Positions 33,643-44,559 of a DNA stretch of 64,000 nucleotides are shown here, piece by piece. Each line of letters begins with the position of its first letter. Within the stretch, counting starts at the first letter, position 1. The stretch comes from Auritidibacter ignavus (GTDB taxonomy: Bacteria; Actinomycetota; Actinomycetes; Actinomycetales; Micrococcaceae), in NCBI RefSeq assembly GCF_003703835.1, contig NZ_RDQR01000012.1:1-64000 (forward strand). The letters are read 5' to 3'. A model generated the notes under the pieces. The model did no database searches, had not been told where the DNA came from, and was given only the letters and a program-made list of their open reading frames with translations. A program made the position numbers and the translations under genes.

Positions 33643-35104
33643 AACTGAAATCTCCCGCGCTCGCGTCAACGGTGAGTTGAGCCCAGTGGTCGTTATGCTC
33701 CCAACGTAGCTGCACCATCGTCTCGGTGGCTTCAACCATCGAGAAGACGCCCTGGAAGGCCGGGTGCTGGTTGCGCCACTGCATCAGCTGGAGCAACCGT
33801 TGATTGACGTCGCGTGACATCAATCGTTCGACCTCTTCGACGGTGAAATAACTACGGTTGATATCACGGCCCACGCCGGTGGAGGTCAACAATTCCATAT
33901 CGTTGTCGGCAACCAGCGCGCCCATGTAGTACACCTGTGGGATACCGGGCAGGAAGAACTGGATAGCTCGTGCGGTGAGATAGCGTTGGTCATCCCGACC
34001 CAGCGCGTCATAGTAGGTCGAGTTGACCTGGTAGAGGTCCAGGTTTGAGGCCGCTGCACCGGTGGCCAACCGGGATTGGCCGTCCGAGAGCCGATGGATG
34101 GTTTCCACCAGTGCATCAACCTCGGCGTCTTGCAGCAGTCCCGGACGATGGGGGTTGAGCTGGTCGGGCCCCACATCGATCACACCGATTCCGTCGTGAG
34201 TGTCCAGGACCGTGATCGAGTTGGTCGGACGCACCCGGATCCATTCGCTCAGCGCAGCGACGGACCCCGTGGTGAGAGTGTGGAGCAACAGTGGTGGCAA
34301 AGCGAAGTCGTAGACCCAATCCACGCGCGAGGCGATCTCGAGCTGAGTCTGGTAGTAGGAGTGGATCTCGACAAGAACTTCCATGCCCAGCTGGTGGGCT
34401 TGTTCAGTGAGTCTGCCGATGAACTCGAAGGTCTCGGGCATCATGAATGAGCTGGCCCCGGCCTGTTTGAAGGCATATCCCACCGCGTCCATGCGGATCA
34501 ATTTCACGCCCGCTTCAGCCAGCTGGTGCAAGATCTCGGTGAGGTACTGTGCACCGTGATCGGAGTTGATATCAATGTCGATCTGTTCAGAGGTGAAGGT
34601 GGTCCACAGCAGGCGAGGTTGGCCGGCGACCCGGTAGAGGCTGAAGGGCAGTCCCGGCCGTGGCCGGTAGATGGCTAACAGCTGGTCCTCGGTCGCTCCC
34701 TCGGGGAAGATCCCGGAGTAGGACAAGAACATATCGGCATACTCAGAGTCGGCGCCATGGGCAAGAAAGTCTTGGAATTGCGGGGAGCGGGCTGAGACGT
34801 GGTTGACGATCATGTCGGAGCACAGATCGTAGGCCTCCGCCACGGAAGCCACATCCGGCCAGTCGCCCAATCGCGGGTCGACTTCGCGGTGGTCGATGGG
34901 GTCAAAGCCGGCATCAGCGCCGTCATAGGTGCGAAAGTACGGCAATAAGTGGACACCCGTGAACGCGCCCGGGAAGTAGGTATCGATCCAGCGACGGGTA
35001 GTGAGCAGATCACCGCCGAAGCGGTTGGCGTAGACAATCAGTTGCACGCCATTCCGCAAGGTGGTGGCAGGGGTGCGGGATTCCGGCAGTGGTGAGGTGG
35101 TCAT
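33629..35104 (-). CDS. Sucrose phosphorylase (GH13_18)
   Basis: Splits sucrose with phosphate into glucose-1-phosphate and fructose, saving ATP. It has 491 residues from ATG 35104. The catalytic triad is at the spacing of the Bifidobacterium enzyme: nucleophile Asp206 in IRMDAVGY, acid/base Glu246 in VEIHSYY, and stabiliser Asp304 in DTHDGIG. The substrate loop (RPTNSITVLDTHDGIGVIDV) and TGAAASNLDLYQVNSTYY also match sucrose phosphorylases. Related enzymes act on sucrose-6-phosphate or glucosylglycerate, so the substrate should be tested; glucosylglycerate would fit a salt-adapted host. No sugar transporter lies nearby. Confidence 0.88.
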   Translation of the reverse strand: MTTSPLPESRTPATTLRNGVQLIVYANRFGGDLLTTRRWIDTYFPGAFTGVHLLPYFRTYDGADAGFDPIDHREVDPRLGDWPDVASVAEAYDLCSDMIVNHVSARSPQFQDFLAHGADSEYADMFLSYSGIFPEGATEDQLLAIYRPRPGLPFSLYRVAGQPRLLWTTFTSEQIDIDINSDHGAQYLTEILHQLAEAGVKLIRMDAVGYAFKQAGASSFMMPETFEFIGRLTEQAHQLGMEVLVEIHSYYQTQLEIASRVDWVYDFALPPLLLHTLTTGSVAALSEWIRVRPTNSITVLDTHDGIGVIDVGPDQLNPHRPGLLQDAEVDALVETIHRLSDGQSRLATGAAASNLDLYQVNSTYYDALGRDDQRYLTARAIQFFLPGIPQVYYMGALVADNDMELLTSTGVGRDINRSYFTVEEVERLMSRDVNQRLLQLMQWRNQHPAFQGVFSMVEATETMVQLRWEHNDHWAQLTVDASAGDFSCECS

Positions 35105-35253
35105 AACCGATTTCTGAGTCGCTGGGCCACATCGGGCCATTCGGGTGCGGTGATCGAAAAGTGCTCGATATCCACCAGATTACCGTCGCTGGCGAATCGA
35201 AAGCTACGAAACGTCTGCTCCTCGCCGGCACCACGTTGACCGATGGTTACCAC
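35101..35253 (-). CDS. Possible small protein between argG and sucrose phosphorylase
   Basis: A minus-strand frame of 50 residues from GTG 35253 reads VVTIGQRGAGEEQTFRSFRF and ends APEWPDVAQRLRNRL. Its stop overlaps the sucrose phosphorylase start (ATGA), as expected of a real upstream gene. The frame is open, without a stop, from the argG stop onward and is in phase with argG. It has the look of a protein C terminus. No ribosome site is seen before the GTG. It could be a coupled small gene, or the remnant of a larger one. Confidence 0.35.
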   Translation of the reverse strand: MVTIGQRGAGEEQTFRSFRFASDGNLVDIEHFSITAPEWPDVAQRLRNRL

Positions 35254-35292
35254 CCAGCGGTCGTTGGGTGGTTGCGCGCATTGCGCCGTGCG

Positions 35293-36762
<1,470 letters not shown>

Positions 36763-36819
36763 TTATGAGCCTGACCCGAGTTCTAGCCTCAAGACTGGGG
36801 CAACACTAGGCTGTCAGAC

Positions 36820-37362
36820 ATGACCGATCAGCGCTCTTCCAGCAAGCCCTCCGCCGATTTCGAACCCTTGCAGAACTGGATTGCTCCGGGCGAGACGCGA
36901 GAGCAGAACCAGGGTCTGATTATTGGCGGAAACCCGACCACCGGCCCATATGCGCTCGTGTACTTCTCGGCAGCAAAAACCCAGCCACTGGCGATCTTCT
37001 CCGACCGTGACGACGCGGTGGCTACGGTGTCTCTGATCAATAGTCTGACCACGTCACCGGCCAGCTCCCGGATCGGTGGGGCACACGTGCGCGAGGCTGA
37101 GACCTCCCAAGCTCCCGGGGTGCAATACCTTGGTTTCACGCTGACCACCAACGAGGAAAATAAGCCGGTTCCAGACACCACCAAGCCGGTCGCCCGGATG
37201 TGGGTCCTACCCCATCGGCAGATGGAAGCCATTGCCCTGATGGAAGTTGATGGCCCTAACGGCCACCGAGCCCTGTGCCGGTTCTTGGACGACGAGGCGG
37301 CCAATCTCTTCGTGTCCACCATGGACGCCATCTTCGCCAGCATCTCGGACCGGGTCGCCTAA
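36820..37362 (+). CDS. Hypothetical protein, soluble, about 180 residues
   Basis: A soluble protein without signal or membrane segments. It has a polar N terminus, then YALVYFSAAKTQPLAIFSDRDDAVATVSLINSL and, later, VARMWVLPHRQMEAIALMEVDG and HRALCRFLDDEAANLFVSTMDAIFASI. The alternating strands and helices suggest one compact alpha/beta domain. I do not recognise the family. It is divergent from argG. A weak stem follows its stop. No ribosome site precedes ATG 36820, and GGCTGTCAGAC directly before it suggests a leaderless mRNA. Confidence 0.6.
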   Translation: MTDQRSSSKPSADFEPLQNWIAPGETREQNQGLIIGGNPTTGPYALVYFSAAKTQPLAIFSDRDDAVATVSLINSLTTSPASSRIGGAHVREAETSQAPGVQYLGFTLTTNEENKPVPDTTKPVARMWVLPHRQMEAIALMEVDGPNGHRALCRFLDDEAANLFVSTMDAIFASISDRVA

Positions 37363-37372
37363 GCCACTATGT

Positions 37373-37405
37373 CGAGCCTGTAGGACACCGACACCACCAG
37401 GCTCG
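37373..37405 (+). terminator. Possible terminator hairpin after the hypothetical gene
   Basis: CGAGCCTG pairs with CAGGCTCG over a 17-base spacer, 10 bases past the stop codon. There is no T-run, so this is only a weak candidate. Confidence 0.3.
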
Positions 37406-37434
37406 CACGCGAGCCCCCTCCGCCCCGGCTCATA

Positions 37435-37469
37435 TTGTTGAACAAGATCTTGCAGATATTGTTCAACAA
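37435..37469 (+). promoter_or_regulatory. Twin GntR/FCD operators before the transporter-DUF1445 operon
   Basis: TTGTTGAACAA (37435-37445) and its inverse TTGTTCAACAA (37459-37469) are 24 bases apart centre to centre. Both fit TNGTNNNACNA, the operator pattern of the FadR subfamily of GntR regulators. The same sequence occurs before pxpA (44570-44580), and a GntR/FCD gene lies inside the cluster (39525-40307). Shared control by this regulator is a strong inference. Confidence 0.75.
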
Positions 37470-37542
37470 CCTGTAAGCTACCCTCACAATATGCGTGACT
37501 CAGTTCACGTCACGGAGATACCATTCACCCGCGGAGGCCGCT

Positions 37543-38835
37543 GTGTCCAACACCCACGAAGAGGCAGGTCCCACCACGACCGCTGTATCCGAGCAAGAAC
37601 CCACCGTCTCGGAAACCACCAAAAAATCCAAAAAGCCCAAGAATGTTCGTCGCACCGCCTTGTTGGGTGCGATGTTCTTAATGGCCACCAGCTCGATTGG
37701 TCCGGGCTTTATCACCCAGACCGCCAACTTCACCGTTCAGCTCGGGGCCGCCTTCGCATTTGCGATCTTGGCGTCGATCCTCATCGATATCTGTGTGCAA
37801 CTCAACGTCTGGCGCGTTATCGGTCTGTCCGGGATGCGCGCCCAAGAACTGGGCAATAAAGTCCTCCCCGGCATCGGCTGGGTGCTAGCCGGCTTGGTCT
37901 TCATCGGCGGCGCGGTGTTCAACATCGGTAACATCGCCGGCGCAGGACTAGGCACCAACGCCATGTTCGGAGCAGATGCCCGTATCGGTGGCGCCATCTC
38001 GGCCGTGCTGGCTATCCTGATCTTCCTCTCCAAGCGCGCCGGTATGGCCCTGGACCGCATTGTGGTGATCTTAGGCGCCGTGATGATTCTGCTCATGCTC
38101 TACGTCGCCATCGTCGCTGCCCCACCGGTAGGCGAAGCCTTGAAGAACACCGTGATGCCCGAGCAGGTCGATATGTTGGTGATCACCACACTGGTCGGCG
38201 GTACGGTGGGTGGCTATATCACCTTTGCCGGCGCCCACCGCATGATCGATTCCGGCATTCGCGGACCCGAGTCCGTCCGTCAGATCACCAACACCTCCAT
38301 TCTCGGTATTGTCGTCACCGGTGTGATGCGCGTGCTACTGTTCCTGGCCATCCTCGGTGTGGTTGCCTCCGGCGTCACGCTGGCGGCTGATAACGTGGCT
38401 GCCGATGCGTTCCGCCACGCCGCCGGCGAGATTGGCTTGCGACTATTCGGTATTGTGCTCTGGGCTGCCGCGTTGACCTCGGTCATTGGCGCCGCCTATA
38501 CCTCGGTTACCTTCATCACCCGTTCTGACGGTAGCGTGAAGGTCCGCAACTGGCTCACCATCGGGTTGATCGGTGTCTGCACGGTGATCTTCTTATTCGT
38601 CGGCCAGGCCCCACAACAGTTACTGATCTTTGCCGGTGCCTTCAACGGCCTGATTCTGCCGATTGGTTTCGGGGTGTTGCTGTGGGTGGCCTGGCGTCGT
38701 CGCGACCTGTTGCAGGGTTATCACTACCCGCGCTGGCTGGTGGTGATCGGAACCTTGGCCTGGGTGCTCACGCTCGTGCTGGCCGTTACCTCGTTCCTGC
38801 CCGCCATCGAGCTGATGACCGGTAACGCAGCATGA
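37543..38835 (+). CDS. NRAMP-fold transporter of the 5-oxoproline cluster (YcsG type)
   Basis: A membrane transporter of about 430 residues with 11 or so helices and a polar N-terminal tail of about 35 residues. It belongs to the NRAMP superfamily by overall pattern ([26 protein letters not shown] in helix 1). The metal-binding DPGN of helix 1 reads GPGF, and the helix 6 region reads [12 protein letters not shown] without an MPH motif. The substrate is therefore unlikely to be a divalent metal; 5-oxoproline or a related compound is a guess from the neighbours. GTG 37543 follows GGAGG. The gene ends with a four-base overlap (ATGA) into the DUF1445 gene. Confidence 0.8.
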   Translation: MSNTHEEAGPTTTAVSEQEPTVSETTKKSKKPKNVRRTALLGAMFLMATSSIGPGFITQTANFTVQLGAAFAFAILASILIDICVQLNVWRVIGLSGMRAQELGNKVLPGIGWVLAGLVFIGGAVFNIGNIAGAGLGTNAMFGADARIGGAISAVLAILIFLSKRAGMALDRIVVILGAVMILLMLYVAIVAAPPVGEALKNTVMPEQVDMLVITTLVGGTVGGYITFAGAHRMIDSGIRGPESVRQITNTSILGIVVTGVMRVLLFLAILGVVASGVTLAADNVAADAFRHAAGEIGLRLFGIVLWAAALTSVIGAAYTSVTFITRSDGSVKVRNWLTIGLIGVCTVIFLFVGQAPQQLLIFAGAFNGLILPIGFGVLLWVAWRRRDLLQGYHYPRWLVVIGTLAWVLTLVLAVTSFLPAIELMTGNAA

Positions 38836-39608
38836 CACTAACCCCCGCTCACGCCCGCCAAGCATTCCGTGCAGGACGGTTATCTCCCACCTCGGGACTG
38901 TGCGATGGTTATGCCCAGGCGAACCTGCTGATCGTGCCGCGTCACTACGCTTTCGATCTCTTGCTCTTCGCTCAGCGCAATCCGAAGCCCATGCCGGTGC
39001 TAGGAGTCCTGGAGCCGGGTCAGACGAGCTCGGAGCTGATCCCCGACGGCGATATCCGCACCGATGCACCCCAATACCGGGTCTACCGCCACGGCCAGTT
39101 GGTCGATGAGCCCCAGGACATCACCGGGCTGTGGCGGGACGATCTGGTCAGTTTCCTCATCGGCTGTTCGTTCACCTTCGAACGTGCCTTGGCTCAGGCG
39201 GGCATTCCGCTCGCTCATCAGCTCCACGGGCGGAATGTGCCGATGTATACCACCACTGTGCCGTGTCGGCCCGCCGGAGCAATCCGCGGGCCATTGGTGG
39301 TGTCGATGCGCCCGGTTCCTGCCGAGCACATCGCCGAGGCGGTACGGATTACCTCTCGCTACCCGGCCGTGCACGGGGCCCCGGTCCATATTGGCGCCCC
39401 CGAACAGATCGGGATTACCGACCTGTATTCCCCGGATTTCGGGGATCCGCCAGCCGAGATCCCGCAGGGCTGGTTACCGGTATTCTGGGCTTGTGGTGTC
39501 ACTCCTCAGGCAGCGGTGATGGAGTCAGCCCCCGATCTGGCCATCGGGCACGCGCCCGGACACATGATGATCACCGATGCCCGGGATGCCGACTACCAGG
39601 TTCCCTAA
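38832..39608 (+). CDS. DUF1445 putative hydro-lyase / D-glutamate cyclase-like (YcsI type)
   Basis: A cytoplasmic protein of 258 residues. DUF1445 marks are R[23 protein letters not shown], [40 protein letters not shown] and the end APGHMMITD. The fold is related to mammalian D-glutamate cyclase, which makes 5-oxo-D-proline from D-glutamate, so it fits next to 5-oxoprolinase genes; Bacillus has the same neighbourhood (ycsFGI-kipIAR). The activity here is inferred. It is coupled to the transporter by an ATGA overlap, and its last 84 bases overlap the end of the convergent GntR gene. Confidence 0.85.
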   Translation: MTLTPAHARQAFRAGRLSPTSGLCDGYAQANLLIVPRHYAFDLLLFAQRNPKPMPVLGVLEPGQTSSELIPDGDIRTDAPQYRVYRHGQLVDEPQDITGLWRDDLVSFLIGCSFTFERALAQAGIPLAHQLHGRNVPMYTTTVPCRPAGAIRGPLVVSMRPVPAEHIAEAVRITSRYPAVHGAPVHIGAPEQIGITDLYSPDFGDPPAEIPQGWLPVFWACGVTPQAAVMESAPDLAIGHAPGHMMITDARDADYQVP

Positions 39609-40307
39609 CCGGGTGTCCTCACGACGTGGTGCCGGCGCCTCGTCGCTGAGCGGTTCCGGATCGTTTTGGGACTGGGACATAAAGGTCAGCAACAGTGATT
39701 CAGCCCGAGCGAAATAGGGCGGGATCAACGCCGCAGCTTCTTCGCGCTGGTCCTGTAGCAAGCAGGTGACCACGTGCCGGTTGTCGTCGACAAACATCGA
39801 GTGAAAATCGGGAACTTCGGCCATGCCGTGAAAAACCAACCGCACTCTGGCCAGGGTGCGTTCCATGAGTTGAATCAACGAGGTGGACCCGGTCATCGAG
39901 GCAATGGTTTCGTGCACCAGCTGATTGACATCGGCCATTTTCGACACGGCCCCGGCCTCCCGGTAGTCCAGCGCCGCCGTGGTGGCCTCATCCAGGGTGC
40001 GTAGCTGCTCATCGGTGAGATGACCCCACATGATAGCGGCCGGTTCAATCATGCGACGCAGTTGATAGATTTCGCGCACATCCTCGTGGGTGGGTCGAGC
40101 GACGAACACGCCACGGTGCGGGATTTTCTCGACGAGCCCGTCTTCGCCCAGCAAATGAAAGGCCTCACGCAAAGTGTTGCGGGAAATGCTCAGGCGTTCG
40201 GCCAGCCGGTGCTCGCCTAATTTAGTGCCGGGCACTAACTGGCCGTGGGAGATCTCAGCGCGCAACCTCGTGGCAGCTCGCTCGGCTGCCCCACTGAGCT
40301 TACTCAC
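39525..40307 (-). CDS. GntR-family regulator with FCD domain
   Basis: A regulator of 260 residues. The winged helix at residues 5-75 has [34 protein letters not shown]. An all-helical FCD ligand domain follows, with metal-type residues in [28 protein letters not shown] and a final [11 protein letters not shown] stretch. It is the last gene of the pxpA operon (GTG 40307 overlaps the carboxylase stop by eight bases) and probably binds TTGTTGAACAA sites before both operons of the cluster. The ligand may be 5-oxoproline or a derivative. About 30 C-terminal residues look unlike the family and lie in the overlap with DUF1445. Confidence 0.87.
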   Translation of the reverse strand: MSKLSGAAERAATRLRAEISHGQLVPGTKLGEHRLAERLSISRNTLREAFHLLGEDGLVEKIPHRGVFVARPTHEDVREIYQLRRMIEPAAIMWGHLTDEQLRTLDEATTAALDYREAGAVSKMADVNQLVHETIASMTGSTSLIQLMERTLARVRLVFHGMAEVPDFHSMFVDDNRHVVTCLLQDQREEAAALIPPYFARAESLLLTFMSQSQNDPEPLSDEAPAPRREDTRLGNLVVGIPGIGDHHVSGRVPDGQIGG

Positions 40308-42090
40308 AGTGTCCTAGTTCCTCTCCCCGTCTCACGGCATCGCCCTCGTTAAAGGACTCACGCCGGAAGATTCCCGCCATCGGAGCCCGCAACGTAGTTT
40401 CGGTCTTCATCGCTTCAACGACCACAACCGGGTCTGCGGTCTCGACCTGATCGCCGTCAGCGACTAACCACTTGACGATACTACCGTTCATGGGGGCAGT
40501 CAACGCTGTTGCTGACCGTTCAGTCGTCGCATCCTGGCCGGTCGAGTCCTCATCGCAAGCCCCGCCAGAACCGTGGCGCAGGGCACGGTAGAGCTCCTCG
40601 GGCAGACCCAAGGCGTGTGCTTTACCGTCCAGAGTGATGGTGATTTCTCGTCGTGCGGAACCCGGATGGGTCAGATAAGGCGAAGCCTGCAGTTCAGGGG
40701 TGAACTCGTCTTCAATCCAGGTGGTATAGACCCCGAACGCTTCGGTACTGGTGAAGTCCTCGGTCTCCAGCACCGCTTGGTGGAAGCCCACCACAGTCGG
40801 CACCCCGGTAATCACCAGTTCTTTTAGGGCCTGGCGCGCCCGAATCAGCGCTTGTTCGCGATTGGCACCGGTGATAATCAGCTTGGCCAGCATGGAATCA
40901 TATTCCCCGGGAACCACTGAGCCGGAGACCACCCCGCTGTCCAGGCGCACGCCCGGACCGGTAGGAGACTCGAACCGCTCCACGGTCCCGGGGCTGGGCA
41001 CAAAGCCCAACGCGGGGTCTTCGGCGTTGAGCCGGAATTCAAAACTGTGCCCGGTGGGTTCGGGGGTTTCCGTGAAGCTCAGTGGCAGTCCGGCAGCAAT
41101 CCGGAACTGCTCGGCGACCAGATCGACCCCGGTGGTTTGTTCGGTGACGGGGTGTTCGACCTGCAACCGGGTATTGACCTCCAAAAACGAGATCAGCCCG
41201 TCGGGGGCCACGAGGTATTCCACGGTGCCGGCACCGGTATAACCGGCCGCCCGACAAATATCCTCGGCCGAGTCGTGAATCCGCTGGCGTTGTTCCTGGC
41301 TCAACCAGGGGGCTGGAGCTTCCTCAATGAGTTTCTGGTTGCGTCGCTGCAGTGAGCAGTCGCGGGTACCGACCACGACCACATTGCCGTGAGTATCGGC
41401 CACGACCTGGGCTTCGACGTGGCGGGGCCGCTGTAAGAAGCGCTCAACAAAGCACTCGCCGCGACCGAAAGCGGTGCGAGCTTCACGCACCGCCGAATCG
41501 TAAGCGGATTCGATGTCATCGACACGGTGGACGATCTTCATGCCGCGTCCGCCACCGCCGAAGGCGGCTTTAATGGCGATCGGCAAGCCGTTCTCTTCAG
41601 CGAAGGCTCGAGCCTCATCGGCAGATTCCACCGGCCCGTCCGAGCCGGGAACCAGCGGGGCACCCACCTCCACGGCCAGCGCCCGGGCGGAGAGCTTATC
41701 TCCCAGGGTGGCAATGGCGTCGGGACTGGGACCGATCCAGGTCAGTCCCGCCTCGATCACGGCACGGGCGAAATCGGCGTTTTCTGACAGGAACCCGTAC
41801 CCGGGATGCACCGCGTCGGCCCCGGACCGGCGGGCGATCTCCAGGATTTTGTCGATATTCAGATAGGTGTCGGCCGAAGCGGATCCCTCCAGCGCGTAGG
41901 CTTCATCGGCCACCGCGACGTGCAGGGACTCAGCATCGGGGTCAGCGAAGATCGCCACCGAGGCCAGATGACAGTCCCGGGCTGCCCGGGCAACGCGCAC
42001 CGCGATTTCGCCACGGTTGGCGATCAGGACTTTGGACATCCGCCCGGAGAGTTGCTGGACTGTGGTGGCGGTGGCTTCAGTGTTGGTCAT
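40300..42090 (-). CDS. Biotin carboxylase with C-terminal biotin carrier domain
   Basis: A 596-residue protein with the AccA-type layout. The biotin carboxylase/ATP-grasp part covers about residues 18-460: [47 protein letters not shown], and [23 protein letters not shown] linker leads to a biotinyl domain with the target Lys near residue 561 in [10 protein letters not shown]. No acyl-CoA carboxyltransferase gene is nearby. Instead it lies between pxpBC, whose domains resemble the carboxyltransferase part of urea carboxylase, and the regulator, so it probably supplies carboxyl groups to PxpBC. ATG 42090 has AAGGA eight bases before it and overlaps pxpBC by 14 bases. Confidence 0.9.
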   Translation of the reverse strand: MTNTEATATTVQQLSGRMSKVLIANRGEIAVRVARAARDCHLASVAIFADPDAESLHVAVADEAYALEGSASADTYLNIDKILEIARRSGADAVHPGYGFLSENADFARAVIEAGLTWIGPSPDAIATLGDKLSARALAVEVGAPLVPGSDGPVESADEARAFAEENGLPIAIKAAFGGGGRGMKIVHRVDDIESAYDSAVREARTAFGRGECFVERFLQRPRHVEAQVVADTHGNVVVVGTRDCSLQRRNQKLIEEAPAPWLSQEQRQRIHDSAEDICRAAGYTGAGTVEYLVAPDGLISFLEVNTRLQVEHPVTEQTTGVDLVAEQFRIAAGLPLSFTETPEPTGHSFEFRLNAEDPALGFVPSPGTVERFESPTGPGVRLDSGVVSGSVVPGEYDSMLAKLIITGANREQALIRARQALKELVITGVPTVVGFHQAVLETEDFTSTEAFGVYTTWIEDEFTPELQASPYLTHPGSARREITITLDGKAHALGLPEELYRALRHGSGGACDEDSTGQDATTERSATALTAPMNGSIVKWLVADGDQVETADPVVVVEAMKTETTLRAPMAGIFRRESFNEGDAVRRGEELGHCE

Positions 42091-43738
42091 GGTGGGTGTC
42101 CTTGCCTGGGTTGTCATCAGTTGTCTCGTCATCAATCTGGAACCTCACGGTGGCTCCGGGTGGCAATTGCGCGGCTAGGTCCAGGTCGTCCTCAGTCACC
42201 ACACCGATCACCGGATACCCACCGGTGACGGGATGGTCGGCCAAAAACAGCACCGGCAGACCCGATGGGGGGACTTGCAGGGCTCCGGTCACGGCTGGTT
42301 CAGACGGCAGTTCCGCGTCCTGAACCCGTTGTAGCGCGGTGCCACCCTCGGAAAGTTCGAACCGCACGCCGATGCGGTTGGAGTCGTCGGAGACCCGCCA
42401 GGGTTGGCCAGTCAGCTGTTCCAGTCCGGCGGGACCGAACCAGTCATCGCGTGGCCCGGGGAGCACCCGCAGTACGGTAGCTGGCCCGTCGACTCTCGGC
42501 AGAGTGGGGTGCACTGCTGGTTCGGCAGTTCCGGTGGCGGCTAGGGGGTGTTGGGGTTTATTGACCGCAAGAACGGCGCCTTCCCGCACCGATTCTGGTC
42601 CGATGCCCGACAGCGTGTCGGTAGCGCGACTGCCAAGCTGGTCGGTCGCCTCCAGGCCACCTCGGACTGCCAGGTAGGTGCGTAGCCCGGCCTCAGGGGT
42701 GGGAAGGTGCAGGTGTTCACCGTCGAAGAGCGCAAAAGCTGCGTTGACCGGAGCCTGCCGAGAACCGGTCGGTGCGGTCTCCGGGGCCCAGATCTGTGCA
42801 GGGGTGCCGGTTCCGGTGAGTGCCAGCACGTGGTGCCCGCGGGCTTGGATCGTCAGCCCGCCCATGAGCACTTCAAGGACGGCGGCGTCGGAGTCGTTAC
42901 CGACCAGCCGGTTGGCTTGCCGGGCCGCGGCCCGATCGGCCACCCCGGAGTGGCTGACTCCCAGATCGGCGTAGCCGGGCCGCCCCAGGTCCTGCACCAA
43001 GGTCTGGAGTCCGGTGGTGATAATTTCCAGCCCGTGTTGCGGTGTTGCGGTGGCACTGAGTTTCTCGTGTGGTTGCTCACCAGACCGGTGATCGGTGGAG
43101 TTCTGGGTGGTGGTCAGCCGTTCCCGGACGGCGTGATACTGGACGCGGTCACCGGGGGCAACCAGCGCTGGAGAGGGCCGGTCAAGATCCCACATCACTG
43201 CGTTGGTGTGACCCAGAAGTTGCCACCCGCCCGGTGAGGCTTGGGGATAGACGGCGGAGAATTCTCCCGCCACGGCCACCGACTGTGCTGGTACCCGTGT
43301 ACGCGGCGTTGGCCGGCGAGGAATGGAATAGCTGTCGCCGGTGGAAACCAGATAGGTGAATCCTGGGGCGAAACCACCGAAGGCGCCCAACCATGTGGTG
43401 CCGGTGTGCCAGTTGATCACCTCATCGACACTCATGGACAACTGGGTGGCGACTTCGCAGAGATCTGCACCGTCATACACCACCTCGACGGTGATCAACG
43501 CGCCGTCGTGCGATGCGGCATCCGATAAGTTCCACTGGCTGATGTTTTCGGCGGCGTGGCGGGCTTCGGCGTCGGTGTCAAAGAATAGCCCCACGGTGCG
43601 AGCCGTGGCCAGGACTTCGCGTTGGCCTGCGACCGGGTGGGTGGACAGGCGCTGGTGGAGCGCCATGACCTGATCGATATCGGCGCATTCCACCAGAAAG
43701 CAGCGACGACCGGCCCAGCGGATGGTCGGGGCGCTCAT
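42077..43738 (-). CDS. 5-oxoprolinase subunit B-C fusion (KipI-KipA, AHS1-AHS2)
   Basis: A 553-residue fusion. Residues 1-210 are the PxpB/KipI (AHS1) domain, with [15 protein letters not shown] and [26 protein letters not shown]. Residues 240-535 are PxpC/KipA (AHS2), with [52 protein letters not shown] and [11 protein letters not shown]. In Bacillus the separate PxpA, B and C proteins form an ATP-dependent 5-oxoprolinase. In urea carboxylase the same AHS1-AHS2 pair is the carboxyltransferase. A neighbouring biotin carboxylase gene suggests a carboxylation step. The start overlaps pxpA by four bases. Confidence 0.9.
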   Translation of the reverse strand: MSAPTIRWAGRRCFLVECADIDQVMALHQRLSTHPVAGQREVLATARTVGLFFDTDAEARHAAENISQWNLSDAASHDGALITVEVVYDGADLCEVATQLSMSVDEVINWHTGTTWLGAFGGFAPGFTYLVSTGDSYSIPRRPTPRTRVPAQSVAVAGEFSAVYPQASPGGWQLLGHTNAVMWDLDRPSPALVAPGDRVQYHAVRERLTTTQNSTDHRSGEQPHEKLSATATPQHGLEIITTGLQTLVQDLGRPGYADLGVSHSGVADRAAARQANRLVGNDSDAAVLEVLMGGLTIQARGHHVLALTGTGTPAQIWAPETAPTGSRQAPVNAAFALFDGEHLHLPTPEAGLRTYLAVRGGLEATDQLGSRATDTLSGIGPESVREGAVLAVNKPQHPLAATGTAEPAVHPTLPRVDGPATVLRVLPGPRDDWFGPAGLEQLTGQPWRVSDDSNRIGVRFELSEGGTALQRVQDAELPSEPAVTGALQVPPSGLPVLFLADHPVTGGYPVIGVVTEDDLDLAAQLPPGATVRFQIDDETTDDNPGKDTHHDQH

Positions 43739-44508
43739 GCGAAGGACTCGATCGTCACACCGGCTTCTTCCAGGCCACGACGCACCGCGGCAGCCATCGA
43801 CACTGCCCCGGGTGTGTCGCTGTGAACGCAGATGCTACCGGCGTTGACCTGTATCTCGGTGCCATCAACGGCTTCAATGATGCCTTCTTTGGCCAGACGC
43901 ACCATCCGGTGGACGACCTCCTGCTCGTCGTGGAGCACCGCGCCGGGTTGCCGGCGGGAGACCAGGGTCCCCTCCGGGGTGTAACCCCGATCGGCAAACG
44001 CTTCATAGACCACGGGCAGTCCCGCTGATTCGGCCAGGGAGGCGGCAATAGAGCCGGGCAGAAGCAACAGTGTCAGTCCGTGACCGTGGGTGACCAGCGC
44101 ATCGACCACAGCTTCGGCGTGTTCGCGGTGATTGACGATGGTGTTATACAGCGCGCCATGGGGTTTGACATAAGCCACCCGGGTACCAGCTGCTGTGGCC
44201 ATCGCATCGAGGGCCCCGATCTGATAGAGCACGTCGTTGCGTAGCTGGTGAGGGTCCTCATCCAAGAAACGACGTCCGAATCCAGCGAAGTCGTTGTAGG
44301 AAACATGGGCGCCCACCGTGAGCCCGCGCGCAGCTGCAAGCTGGCAGGTGTTGAGCATAATGGAGGGGTCGCCCGCGTGAAACCCACAGGCCACATTGGC
44401 CGACGACACTGAGGAGAAAATCGCGGCGTCATCACCCATGGTGTAGTTCCCGAAAGACTCTCCCACATCACTGTTGATATCGATCGTGAGTTTGTGCTCA
44501 GCGTTCAC
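43735..44508 (-). CDS. pxpA: 5-oxoprolinase subunit A (LamB/YcsF family)
   Basis: A TIM-barrel-like protein of 257 residues and the hydrolytic subunit of ATP-dependent 5-oxoprolinase. Family marks are TIDINSDVGESFGNYTMGDDAAIF, SANVACGFHAGDPSIM, GAHVSYNDFAGFGRRFL, YVKPHGALYNTI, EAFADRGYTPEGTLVSR and SICVHSDTPGA. It converts 5-oxoproline (pyroglutamate) to glutamate with PxpBC and ATP. It is the first gene of a minus-strand operon with pxpBC, the biotin carboxylase and gntR, each overlapping the next. A TTGTTCAACAA operator lies 62 bases before the start. Confidence 0.93.
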   Translation of the reverse strand: MNAEHKLTIDINSDVGESFGNYTMGDDAAIFSSVSSANVACGFHAGDPSIMLNTCQLAAARGLTVGAHVSYNDFAGFGRRFLDEDPHQLRNDVLYQIGALDAMATAAGTRVAYVKPHGALYNTIVNHREHAEAVVDALVTHGHGLTLLLLPGSIAASLAESAGLPVVYEAFADRGYTPEGTLVSRRQPGAVLHDEQEVVHRMVRLAKEGIIEAVDGTEIQVNAGSICVHSDTPGAVSMAAAVRRGLEEAGVTIESFA

Positions 44509-44559
44509 GACGTGTCCTCCGTCTCATCTCGAGTGGTGTAGATCTCTAGAATGCCACAC

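Noticed and set aside
40300-42090. Assignment as acetyl- or propionyl-CoA carboxylase alpha subunit
   Set aside because: Possible by sequence alone, but no beta subunit is present and the gene is embedded in the pxp operon.
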